Source: Cantharellus purpuraceus (lineage: Eukaryota; Basidiomycota; Agaricomycetes; Cantharellales; Hydnaceae). From it: 64,000 nucleotides of DNA. The stretch is taken from positions 1,798,001 to 1,862,000 of the forward strand of contig JALBUN010000010.1 in NCBI GenBank assembly GCA_025174535.1. The letters are read 5' to 3'. How positions within the stretch are numbered: position 1 is the stretch's first letter; each line of letters opens with the position of its first letter. Below the pieces are notes generated by a model, which saw nothing but the letters and a program-made list of their open reading frames with translations, ran no database searches and was not told where the DNA came from. Both the position numbers and the translations under genes were made by a program. Shown piece by piece: positions 54,106 through 64,000 of the stretch.

Positions 54106-55500
54106 TGTTTTTCGACACAGGTTACGATGCTGTACCTGTCGCAACAGATACGAGGTACAGTAGAGAGACATCCAATGGCCAAGTTGGCAAATCCACCAAC
54201 TCTGCCTTCGTGGTATCTCGGGCAGGGCATCTGTCTGGGTGGACACCAATGTGGATGGATGGGATGTCAATTAGGAAAACTGTAGCTGGGCCAAATCAGC
54301 GGCTTCCAATCATTCAGGAATGTTTTACGGACTGCTGGTTCGTGAAGGGCTCTTGAGTTACGGAACCTGAACAATGGTCTCCCATGCAGACAGACAAGCA
54401 ACGGGTGAAACGGAGCCACAGTGATCCCCCTGGGGCGTCCAATCCGCTGGCGCCAGTGAAATTATACATAGCATTTTATTTTAAGCCCGCGTGTAGCAGC
54501 AGTATATCTGCCTGACGTAGTACCCTTAATTTGGGTATATTTCACCAGTTGGTGTAGTGCTTTTATTCCTGCGTTACCGATGTGGTGGTAAGGAGCATGC
54601 GGTGGCCCTGCAATCATAGCCTGGATTATTTCGGCGCGTCACTGGGAACCGATACGGCTATATTGTCAATTCAACCTACGAACTCGTACTTGAATGAGTA
54701 CATGGAAAAAAGTTGCGATCGAGACACTTCACTCCAGGACATTCTTGCAGAGTCATACGAGCCTCACTGTGCCGCTAGGACGCTGTGGGGATCCGCTTAG
54801 GATCCTGGGACCATGGCTCATAGGTTGAACATTGAACAGTCGGCAGTGTGTGAGCGTGGGTAAGTATAAAAATAGCATCTTATTTTTGAAGTTAATGATG
54901 GCAGAAAAGTACGTATGCGTACACTTGGTTCCAACTGTGTGCTTCTTTCAATCACAGTCTCTGACTTCGAAGACCATTATGTTCAGTTTTGTATAATGTG
55001 GGCGGTTTTTTCCACGATACCACGATGCCGGGTGGCTCGGGTATGTCAAGTCTGCTCTTTACATCACTTGCTACCGTTCTGTCGTCTCCCGTAAGTTCTC
55101 CGGGAGGCAATGGTTTCCCTTGAGATACAGGATTGTGAGATATGAGTTTAGCACATACTTTCCCATCTTTCCCATGGTCTCCTGCATGCTTACCATGTCT
55201 ATGGGTCCAGGCTGACCACGCAATCTTTATGCAACAGATGGCGGTTGGAGGTCAATGGGGACCGATCCTGTGTTCTGGCTTCAAGATGGCCCATATGAGG
55301 GGAGTCCGCAGCCTGTCGTTTCTGGCTATGTTGTATCAGTTCTGAATGCAACGGTAATTTGTTGCCTAATTTTTGGAAAAGATGGTAGCAAGGCCTTCGG
55401 ATAGGAGCCAGGGTTAAGTTGTGGTATCCACTGAGAGAGGGCTTTGGAATCATAAGGAGCGTGGAATAATGGAAGCCACGATCTCCATATAGGAGTGACA

Positions 55501-57189
55501 GTGCAGCTGTAAAAACAAGAAAAGGGTGACCACTTCGGAAACTCTCGGGTGCATAGCTTTGGGCCCAAGTAATATCCTGTGAACCTGGACAGAAATATAC
55601 TTTGAGAACAGGCACTTCTGACGTGCAGACCGCATGCCACGCCTCTAACATACCTTAGCCGGGCTGATACTATTAGAAGCTATTTGTAGCGCTGTAGTGC
55701 CTCGATTCTGCGCCGTGCCCATGAAGATATAAGGGAGAGCATGTTGGGGCATTCCATAGTTCCACCCTTTCCCTTTCTTCCAGTGCAAAACGCGTCTTCA
55801 AGTTCATGTCGTTGATTTCGGGGTCACGTGGTGAACACCCACTGCGCTTGCGTGATTATCGAGCCACGCCGCGCCCCTTCTCCTACACGCCCGGACGACG
55901 ATGATGCTGGGGATGGGATTGTCGTCGCTGTGGAAGTTGCAGGCGCATTGCTTTACATCCTAGACTCGTCCACAAATTGCTGTCGGCTCCCAAATCGCTG
56001 TAAGCGGTATTGCTTTTTATGGATATTTATTTTCACTAGCTCTTACATAACGCGTTATAGATCATATAGTTTGACTAGTCAGGTATGGGGATGATCATTT
56101 ATTGGATGGTTGACATTGCTTGTTGACTTACAAGTCGACGAAATCAGTCACCGTTAGTGTGTTAGATGCGTAAGACATCTTGGCTAGGTATCCAAACAAC
56201 AAAGCTCGCCAGAAACAACCTGCTTTGCTGTAAGAAACTGACACAAGATGTCGGCTGAGGCTCAATTAATCGACAGCAGCACCATGGATCATGATGCAAA
56301 CTTTTACTATACGGATAGTGCTTATATATTTTCTCCCAGGAGCCTTCTTGAGCTCGTCAGACTAAGGGTACTGTGGCTACTGCTACATGCGGCCTCGCCA
56401 ACAATCTTTTTGTCCAGGATAAAGAGTGAGTTCCATAAACTCCATGTATCGCTGCCGTTCATTGAATTCTAGTTTGCGCAGCCATGCGTAAACCCAGGAC
56501 GCACCAGCCCATCTACATTGCGCCGCTCGCGGCAAACGAAGCCTCGGCCTAGGATGGTGACACAATATGGTCAATGCGCACTCTGAGAGACTTAATCACT
56601 GTCAAGAAGAGCAATCGACAGGAACCAGCTGTATTGTATTTCTCGAGGACGAGTATCAGTCTATTCCTCTGAATTAGGTATGTATGCCTTGATCGGCGCC
56701 TAGCAGACATTTTGATTGGCCAATTCCAAGGACTCTGGCGCGAACGGCTTGTATTGATACCTTTCCTGGTACACAGTATCTGAGTATCCGGTACGTTTCT
56801 CTTGCCTTTGAATGTTTACACGTTGTTATTGTTGCAGGCCATTCCCTGAACGGCCACAATCTCGACTGCTATCTGTTGGACTAGTAGCTAGATGCCTCAT
56901 CTCCTTAGCCCCTTCATGCTTAGGATCTCACAACACCTCTCTTTCGGCTCTAAGTCTGTCGAAATTGTGTCCGCGTGTGTTGCACTGATATGTCTTGTGG
57001 TGGCACTGGCGTCCCAGGGACGAAGGTGCCAGGTGGAAAGTTTGCCTCGTCGACTCCCCCGTGGATAATGTGAGGTGCCTGAATTTAGCTTGACCTGCCT
57101 ATACACACGCGATTCTTCTAGCCCTCTATGTGTTCTTCGACTACTGGTCTTCAGTTATCTTTGCTGGCTTCGAGAATTGTCTCTGCTCG
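55501..57189. other. Spacer between duplication units, no gene seen
   Basis: About 1.7 kb not shared between the two units. Short ORFs only (for example 56248-56472), without family resemblance. Confidence 0.45.
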
Positions 57190-57521
57190 TTTCTTCTATA
57201 GCTAGGTGGGCCGGTCGACCAGTGTATACGGGCTCAACTCTTGTCTCCAGTCTGCAGCTTACTCACACTGATGGACGACCTCCGCCGCCAAGTCATTTTA
57301 CCCAAACCTATTAAGTATATTTACAGAGAACATGGACGCCCAACGAAGGCCGCTACTACGACAAGGGAAATAAATGATTGAAAGAAAAAAAAAGGTTATG
57401 CGAAATCCACCGAGACAAATATCAGACTACTGGCTTTCATGACGAGCAAGTCGTCTCTCCATCGGGGCAGTTACTGTAATACTCTGGGTCAGCGGTATTT
57501 TAGCTGGGATGCCAGCGTAAC

Positions 57522-58894
57522 TCACGGGATCAAAGTCTCAGTTGCACCGGGGTCAGATGCGAGGCTCGGGAACGGAGAGTCGCAAGCTTGTTCAACATCG
57601 GCGAAGGTTTTGGTGGCAGGGAACCTGATCAAGGGTGAATACCGTAAGCAAGATCTTCCAACAAGATAGACAAACACTTACACGGCAGTCTTTCTGATTG
57701 CGGGAGTAGCAGCTGGAATGACATCGGAGCAGTCGACGAAGTTCTCTGTGTTCTGACCCACTACCGCAAGCTTGGCCATGACTTGCTTGAATCTGGAGGC
57801 CATAAGATCTTGCTCATTGATGAAGCCTTGCCATGTGCATGCCGTCCTGGAGTCTATCGCATATGGTCTGTCAGGCTAAATGGCAGCTCGGGGGAATATT
57901 CATACTTACCACGAGCGATGAGGAAGTCGGACTGAAGACGCATTTCACCGACATCCGCTCCCACACTGAGGGGGAGAGGAGATGAAACCTCACCTGGAGT
58001 ACAGTGTGTCAGCATCGAGGTATATATTGTGGAGACGAAGAAACATACCAGTGTTGTTGGGGGTTCCAGGGAATCCCGTGCCCTTGAGGAGAACTTCGAG
58101 GAAAATCTGGGTGTCGAAGGTGAAGGGGGTCGAGTCGAACGGAACTTGTTGGATGGTGGAGTCGATGTGATCCGAACGAGCGATGGTGTGGGATGCCAAC
58201 AAGTCAACGAGCTCAGTGGGGGAGAATCCTCCACCGTCTTCCATGCGGGCGAAGATCATGTCGAGAGGGTCTTGAGGCTCGGGAATGAGCCCATCGGGAG
58301 CGGGGGCGGTAGCGTTGGGACGTCCGGCCAAGAATTCAAGACGGGGTGCACCCGGGCAGTTGGTGATGGCGACGGCAGCGCCGAACTGGATGAGGTCACC
58401 TGCCGTGATGGTGTTGTGCCTCTGGAGGAAGGGGGTCAGAGCTCCAACGCTGTCGCTGATGCCGGCATTGGCGTGGAAGTTGGGCTCGACGTCGGGGAAG
58501 ATGAGCATGGACCCATCAGCACCTCCTCCGGCGGGCTTTCCCTGGGCTAGTAGGGACTTGGAGAACGCAATGGCATCGTCTGTGAGTGAAGTAGGTCAGC
58601 CGATGAGAGCATTGTGGCCTGGTGTCGGGTGGGACTCACGGAAGCTCAGACGCAGAACTTCATGTACGTCCTCACCACACTGGTTGTCAAAACTACTCTA
58701 CGATCAGCGAAGGTTCACGTGATCTACGAGAGTGCTTACAGATTGGCCTGGAGGTCGTCGCGAAGAGCGAAGAAGTCGCAGCACGCAGCATTGGTCGCAA
58801 CATTTCCATCTGCGCAAGTCACGCGCTTGAAGTTAGCGGCCTGGACTGCCGAAACGGAGACCCCAATGAACGCAAGGAGAGATTTGAAACCCAT
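57522..58894 (-). CDS. mnp: Secreted class II peroxidase, manganese peroxidase type, copy 2
   Basis: Same six-exon structure and 365-aa-type product as copy 1; start 58894, stop 57522. Differences seen include [14 protein letters not shown] for [19 protein letters not shown] for LVPEP, Asp instead of Ala at the position before LLASH ([15 protein letters not shown]), and HIDSTIQQ for HVDPTIQQ. The Mn(II) ligands, distal Arg/His, proximal His and Cys pattern remain. The intron before the HDAIAF exon differs more than the exons. No sign of decay, so both copies are probably expressed. Confidence 0.92.
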
Positions 58895-58961
58895 GTTGAT
58901 CACTGCAGACCAAGTTGTTCTAGCCTAGTGAGCTGAGTAGCTGTCTACATTCTACCGCCCG

Positions 58962-58969
58962 TATTTATA
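58962..58969 (-). promoter_or_regulatory. TATA box, peroxidase 2
   Basis: TATAAATA on the minus strand, 68 bp upstream of the start codon, matching copy 1. Confidence 0.7.
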
Positions 58970-60330
58970 TGTTTTTCGACACAGGTTACGGTGCCGTTCA
59001 TGTCGCAACAGATATGAGGTATAGTAGAGAGATATCCAATGGCCAAGTTGGCAAATCCACCAACTCTACCTTCGTGGTATCTCGGGCAGGCAGCTGGCTA
59101 GCTGGGACACCAATGTGGATGGGTGGGATATCAATTGAGATAACTGATGGCAGGACCAAATCAGCGGCTTCCAATCGCTCGGGAATGTTTTACGGACAGC
59201 TCGTTTATGAAGGGCCTTTGTGTCGCGGAACCTGAACACTGGTCTCCCAGGCAGACACACAGCAATAGGTGAAACGAAGACAGTGTTTGACATCCCTGGG
59301 ACATCCAATCCGCTTGCGACTATCCATAGCAATATATTTTTAGGTAAGCGCCTACCAGTAATATATTGGTTTCCGCCTGCTTGATACGTGTAGTACCCCT
59401 ACTTTGGGTGCAACTGACCCATGGGTGTTGTGCTTTTGTTTTCACGCTACCGTTGTGGTGGTTAATGAGCATGTGGTACTTCGAGAGTCATACATAGTAG
59501 TCAGCGTATCAATGACGACTGGCATAAGATTGTGCATTAATCCGCGTACAACATTTAACGAGAGCATGGTTGACTGAAACTTATCACTTTCCAGGACGTT
59601 TTTTTAGAATCATACTGGCCTAGCCACGAGCACGCAACTGGGATCCGTTCAGGACCCTGGGATCATGGTTCACAGGTTGAACACTCGGCAGAGTGTGAGT
59701 GTGAGTAATGTGTAAAAAGTTTCCGCATTTAGATATCAGTGATGAAAAAAAAGATTTGTGTACCCAGAAAATGATTTCAACTGCGTGCCTTGCTCAGTTA
59801 CTGCCTTTGTCTTACAGAAGGTCGTGGTCGATGTTCTATAAGATGGGCGGCTGTCGTCGCGATGCTACAATGCCGGACTGGCTCAGGTATGTCGAGTCTG
59901 CTCGTTACATCACTTCCTACCGTTCTGCCATCTCCCGTAATTTCATCGGGAGGCAATGTTTCCCCTGGAGATTCTGGATAGTGAACCAGAAGTTCAGCGC
60001 ATATGGTCTTCTCTTTCCCACATGGTCCCCTGTGTGCTTACCGAGTTGATGGGTTTGGGCTGACTTTTTGATGGCATTTCGGCCGGAGGAAACTGAGGAG
60101 TGTCCCTGGTTCCGTATTAGTCAGCTGACGGACGTCCGTGGCCCGTCCTTGCTAGCTCTATTGTCATCAGTCCTCGATAAACCGGTTCTTTTTTCTTGCC
60201 CGATTTTGGAGTATATAGCGGCAGGGTCTTCGAATAGGGGCTGGAGTTGTGACATCCACTGGGAGCGTTTTGAAATCATAAGAGGCATGGACGACTAGAG
60301 ATCGCGATCTTCATAGCTGGGTGATAGTGT

Positions 60331-60648
60331 AAGGAGCCGGTCTTGACCAGAGACAGAGTACAATACTATCTCCGACCAAACATTACACTGAGACAAGGGG
60401 GGTTGAACCTTCATATGGCATATAAGTAGATAGATAGATACATGTACAGAAGATATACTTCTTGGACCTTAATACGACTTGGTAGTTGACTAGTCCCCTG
60501 GTTACTTCCAAGTCTATTCAAAGTCTGAACTCATACTTCTTACATCTTTTTGACCCATCAGTAAATCCAAGCATCAGTCAAGCCCCCTGGACTGATCACC
60601 TGGTGAGCCAATGACCAAAATTTCATTACTAAGAAATTATTATAAGGA
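60331..60648. other. Intergenic, no gene seen
   Basis: Contains a short GATA microsatellite (TAGATAGATAGATA near 60427) and no coding signal. Confidence 0.5.
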
Positions 60649-60801
60649 ATGTCAACTAGAGCAGGAAGAACATATCAGATGACAGATGAGTTGCACAGGA
60701 GGGCAAGATCTGTCACATCCCAGAGGGATGTTGAACTGGATGGCCACAACAATGGCCAGATATCAGGAAGGGAAGATACTTCCCTAGTGTCAAGGGCTGA
60801 T
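60649..60801 (+). pseudogene. Possible gag N-terminus, truncated
   Basis: The frame from 60649 (MSTRAGRTYQMTDELHRRARS) runs in phase to 60801, where a reversed family-A LTR end (TGTTTTGGAACC) interrupts it. Composition and position suggest the start of a retrotransposon gag, but no domain is visible. Confidence 0.35.
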
Positions 60802-62060
60802 TGTTTTGGAACCCACAAAATTATGGTGTTAGGGCAAACTCTAAATCACCACAATTCTGTGAATGAACAGCTGAGAAGAATATCAAATACTACTGCAGCA
60901 CAACTCCAGAAATGATTTAATGTTTGTACTTTGGTTACAATCCATTGTAATGGTCAATGCAGATGATACACAGGAAGGTAATACGTTTCTTAGCAGTAGG
61001 GAATGAATAAGACTTCCAGAGTCTAGAGTTCATGGACGCTTAGGGGTCCAGATATTCCAAAAAGAGGGGAATGCACTTAGAGGCTAGAGGAAGTAGGTGG
61101 ATGAATCCAACCATCCAACCAGTGACACTCTGAAGCAGGTAACAGCAATGTGTGAAGTAGTCTGGCAACTGCTTCACACGAGTTCAAGATCCTAATGCTC
61201 TGCAAAGGCAGTACACACTAGTAACTTAAATAAGAGCACTAATGGCAGGACTATCGACAGACAATCTCACCCTGTAGATTCATAGTCACACGAGGTAGAT
61301 ACTACACTCACACCCAAAGCAGGACAATCACTACTTCAAGTGCAATCAAATACAGTTACACAACTGTAAGCGACCCTTGAACTGGACAATCAACAGTTAC
61401 TGAGATATAGAGGATGACACTGTATGTCACTCTAGTCACACTGATGTGCAAATGATGGGGTAGAAATGGTTATTTATATGGCTTCCTTATATACTGTATC
61501 TACAGGAGCTGACTAATCCTTCTACCTATTAATAGTTATGAGTCATGGCAGGAGTCATAGCCTGAGTCATGGTAAGAGTCATAGCATGAGTCACTATTAC
61601 TCAAATAACTTGGGCAATACTCAGTTTCCCAGGCTGATCAGCACAGCTATGGGTAGGCACAGCTTCTATTGAACTCTCCACCAAAAATGGAGTCAGGAGG
61701 AGCTGTGGTTGCCAAGATATTGAGCATTTACTGGCAGTGGTGATCAGATTGGGTCAGAGATTGAAATGAGTCATGTGATTGAAAATGAGTCAGTAGATCA
61801 GGTGACTCTGCTGACTTTGAAGCTGCTGACATCTGTGAAGTTTTGTGGGTCCATGTGGGTCCAAAGCTTCACCCAGCAGGACAATAAGTTTGTGGACTCA
61901 TTTCTGTATGGAAAATTCCCAAAAAAAATATGAAAAAATAGAGAAATTTGAATGGCCTAAATCAAGAGAAAGCAGCATGTATATGCTGATATTTTAAGGC
62001 CATAAAGTGAAAATATACAATTTCAGGACCATAAACAAGATCTTTTCAGGGAAAAAAACA
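60802..62060 (-). mobile_element. Family-A LTR remnant with alternative U3, reversed
   Basis: 60802-61535 matches, reversed, the 3' part of the intact LTR up to the CTATTAATAG block. After that the sequence switches to the TGAGTCA-array type U3 and then follows the remnant at 17840-18400 closely (CCCAGGCTGATCAGCACAGC, GGGTCCATGTGGGTCC, GAAAAAATAGAGAA) to about 62060. It shows that the two LTR types share R/U5 but differ in U3. Confidence 0.75.
61539..61593. promoter_or_regulatory. TGAGTCA array, second LTR copy
   Basis: Perfect TGAGTCA at 61539, 61563 and 61587, exactly 24 bp apart, with GGAGTCA/AGAGTCA between them. Confidence 0.6.
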
Positions 62061-62183
62061 CCTACCATGTCTCTCTTATGCCATCAGTGATCCTATAATT
62101 CTTTCACAATTCCATTGAACCTTATACATTCCTTGGCATTTTGACTCTATATTGTAACATGGATAAAAGAGTTAAATGTGAGG

Positions 62184-62235
62184 TTGTTATGACTATATTC
62201 ATTAACGTCCAGATCCCCGTCTGATCCACTCAGAT
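62184..62235. repeat. Dispersed repeat, copy 2 (LTR start-like)
   Basis: Matches 2404-2455. Here the sequence continues (CCCGCACATATG...) without the LTR insertion seen in copy 1. Confidence 0.5.
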
Positions 62236-62591
62236 CCCCGCACATATGAAATCTATACTCCATTTGGAAACGGCCGTCTCCATCTACCTGTCCGATTGTC
62301 ACCGCTGATTCCGCCCATCCATCTCCGGTTCTGATTGATGCATCAGCATCACCATAGGAACCCAGACATCCGTCCCCATCAGACTCAGACATACTCATGT
62401 AAGGCCATCGGCCTCGGAGACCCATCACTGGAGTAATTATTATTAGATTTCAAAATATGTATTTAAGTTGCCCGACTGGGGACTTCATTCCCCAGTTCAA
62501 ATATTGAATCACGCCTAGTTCCTAAGTCTGATCCTAACTCTCTAAGTTGTGCTCCATCTCTGAAATCTTGGACACCAGTATTAGTGAGGGT
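62236..62591. other. Retroelement-derived sequence without a recognised gene
   Basis: Continues the dispersed repeat beginning at 62184. No coding domain, no clear boundary. Confidence 0.35.
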
Positions 62592-62699
62592 GCAGCACAT
62601 AAGCTGAAGCCAAGTCCGTTCCGACCCCCATGACGTACTCTGACTCCAACCAAACCTCCAACCCAATCTCCGACTCCCAATCAGACCTAGTGCGTAACA
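62592..62699 (-). mobile_element. Family-C LTR start fragment, reversed
   Basis: The minus strand starts TGTTACGCACTAGG at 62699 and runs leftward through a degenerate 12-bp repeat to GTGCTGCAC-type sequence. Inverse of the copy starting at 62902. Confidence 0.6.
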
Positions 62700-62731
62700 G
62701 TATATTCAAACTGCCATACTCACTCCTACCA

Positions 62732-62914
62732 ATGCCACGATCCACCGCCAATTCCGAACGTGCACAAACCGTCGAGGTGCCCACTCCCAGCATCAACACC
62801 ATCCCCGAGGTCATCAAAGAACTGATGGACCACATAGAGGCTGTCAATGAAGAAGTCGACACCCTGCCCTCTCCAAATCTGGCACAAGCCATCTCCCTGC
62901 TTGTTACGCACTAG
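62732..62914 (+). pseudogene. Gag N-terminal fragment between two outward-facing LTR starts
   Basis: ATG 62732 opens MPRSTANSERAQTVEVP... (60 codons) with helical PEVIKELMDHIEAVNEEVD. The last codons and the stop fall in the family-C LTR start at 62902, so the gene is truncated. It resembles the start of a Ty3/gypsy gag by position and composition only. Confidence 0.4.
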
Positions 62915-63467
62915 GTCTGATTGGGGGTTGGAGATTGGGTTGGAGATTGGGTTGGAGATTGGGTTGGAGATTGGGTTGGAGATTGGGTTGGAGATTGGGT
63001 TGGAGATTGGGTTGGAGATTGGGTTGGAGATTGGGTTGGAGATTGGGTTGGAGATTGGGTTGGAGATTGGGTTGGAGATTGGGTTGGAGGTTGGGTTGGA
63101 GTCGGAGCACATCGTGGGGGTCGGGACGGACTTGGCTTCAGCTTATGTGCTGTGCTGTCGGTTCGCTTAAGGAATAGATCCTATAAGCCTGCGCGCAACG
63201 GTCCTAGCAAACAGACGGTGTGTAACGCAGTTGTTCAGCACTCCAAAGATCAATCAGGGCGAGGGGTACGTAACAGGGAAGTGGGATAGTGCTCTGTGGT
63301 TGGATGGGGATGGGAGCTAAAGGTTGGTCCCGATGGCTGATCGTGCTCTGTGACTGGATGACAATGCGGAGCCCGGTTGGGAGGTACGCGAAAGCTGGTT
63401 TCAGGAGAATCAACCTCTCGGTGGCGGAGGGAAATCTGATCGTTGAACCAAGGTGTTTTACCTCAGA
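62902..63467 (+). mobile_element. Family-C LTR copy (plus) with expanded minisatellite
   Basis: Starts TGTTACGCACTAGG, includes the 14-copy minisatellite, then GTGGGGGTCGGGACGGACTTGG and CTTCAGCTTATGTGCTG, also seen in the two reversed copies. The 3' boundary is not clear; a MITE-like element begins at 63468. A direct repeat GTGCTCTGTG(G/A)(T/C)TGGATG lies near 63290 and 63346. Confidence 0.5.
62929..63096. repeat. 12-bp minisatellite, 14 copies
   Basis: TGGAGATTGGGT repeated 14 times, 13 copies identical and the 14th with one change (TGGAGGTTGGGT). Open reading frames through it (GDWV or NPIS repeats) are artefacts of the 12-bp period. Confidence 0.95.
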
Positions 63468-64000
63468 CGCTTATTCAGAAATACAACAAATACGTATGTA
63501 CAACCTATTTTCCTCAAATTTTATACAATACACTTCAATTCAAACTTATTTTCATATTTCAACATGATTCTCAAATTTTACACAATATACTAGATTAAAA
63601 CATATTGTGATATTTTGGCATAATTCTCAAAAATAATTCTTTTTTTCCTGATTTAGTGGTGGCAACTCTCTTGAGGGAACATCCAAATATCATTGATTCT
63701 TTCTTATACAATACTTGTAACATAATTTGAACTATCTTTAATCCCCACCTGGTATTTGTATATCTAAATACCCTATATAATACCAATTATATTAATACAT
63801 ACATTTCTATTATATCCATGTAAATGATTATGTTCATCTCAACCAAATATCTTATCTTTTAAAGTTTATTAAAATATAAAATATATGTTTATATTTATGA
63901 AAATTTCACACATCCGAAATCTTTTAAGATATCCAAATTGTAACTCCCTGGCTTTATGTATCATTGAAATCCTGATGTATATCTCCTATACATCAGAATA
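63468..64000. mobile_element. MITE-like AT-rich element, copy 2 (cut by window end)
   Basis: Starts CGCTTATTCAGAA and follows 3561-4093 with equal length and only a few substitutions to the end of the window. The right terminus lies outside. Confidence 0.7.

Larger units (their letters stand above)
52330..55500. repeat. Segmental tandem duplication, unit 1 (~3.15 kb)
   Basis: The segment aligns with 57190-60330 at an offset of about 4.86 kb: the peroxidase gene, its 3' flank and the 5' flank far beyond the promoter are all repeated. Coding parts are nearly identical; flanks are diverged with indels. Unit 1 and unit 2 are separated by about 1.7 kb of unrelated sequence. Confidence 0.85.
57190..60330. 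repeat. Segmental tandem duplication, unit 2
   Basis: Copy of 52330-55500. The match ends at about 60310-60330 (GAAATCATAAGAGGCATGGA against GGAATCATAAGGAGCGTGGA in unit 1), close to retroelement debris. Confidence 0.85.

Noticed and set aside
56248..56472. 74-codon ORF in the spacer between the peroxidase copies
   Set aside because: No family resemblance, no splice-linked exons, not conserved in the other unit.
62921..63289. GDWV-repeat and NPIS-repeat ORFs
   Set aside because: The 12-bp repeat period keeps several frames open on both strands; no start context or family.

Overview
The window is nuclear DNA of a basidiomycete fungus, most likely a wood- or litter-decaying agaricomycete. The genes are dense and carry many short GT-AG introns of about 45-90 nt. 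Two tandem class II secreted peroxidases (manganese peroxidase type) are present, as are families typical of Agaricomycetes (DUF6533 membrane protein, basidiomycete Ty3/gypsy chromoviruses). The species cannot be named from the sequence.

Layout. 0.2-1.8 kb: complete short-chain dehydrogenase on the minus strand. 2.4-18.6 kb: a nest of retroelements. Its core is an intact, apparently very recent Ty3/gypsy chromovirus (4974-16691) with 5-bp target duplications GTATT, 1431/1432-bp LTRs, a single gag-pol ORF and an extra 342-codon ORF. It sits inside an older LTR of another family, which itself interrupts a third LTR remnant that also carries a MITE-like element. 18.6-21 kb: no recognised gene. 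21-29.5 kb: heme oxygenase, a multi-TM protein, a broken phosphotransferase-like gene, then deoxyhypusine hydroxylase and MRT4 divergent from a 68-bp promoter, followed by a signal recognition particle RNA gene. 29.9-31.7 kb: DUF6533 membrane protein. 31.7-34.3 kb: no gene seen. 34.4-46.2 kb: AN1 zinc-finger protein, LanC-like protein, alpha/beta hydrolase, AMP deaminase divergent from a DSC3-like E3-complex subunit across 59 bp, a KIN17 gene fragment, and the NatC catalytic subunit NAA30. 47-48.5 kb: a second copy of the multi-TM family. 49.6-52 kb: a small Cys/His-rich protein and a coiled-coil protein with basic clusters. 52.3-60.3 kb: a tandem segmental duplication (period about 4.86 kb), each copy carrying one manganese peroxidase. 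60.6-64 kb: more retroelement debris, a 14-copy 12-bp minisatellite and a second MITE copy cut by the window end.

Functional themes. Most of the central block is housekeeping: hypusination and ribosome assembly (DOHH, MRT4), protein targeting (SRP RNA), N-terminal acetylation (NAA30), ubiquitin/ER quality control (DSC3-like, AN1) and purine metabolism (AMP deaminase). The peroxidases and flanking transposons are the accessory part.

The least expected signals are: (i) the chromovirus LTR promoter carries two perfect three-unit heat-shock elements just upstream of its TATA box, whereas related LTR remnants in the same window carry arrays of TGAGTCA (Gcn4/AP-1-type) sites; (ii) the extra ORF downstream of pol, with a base-composition break inside pol that suggests a mosaic 3' half; (iii) the duplicated basidiomycete multi-TM family; (iv) several microexons of 6-19 nt. 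Exon coordinates below were worked out by hand from splice signals and conserved protein motifs, and most models give uninterrupted frames.
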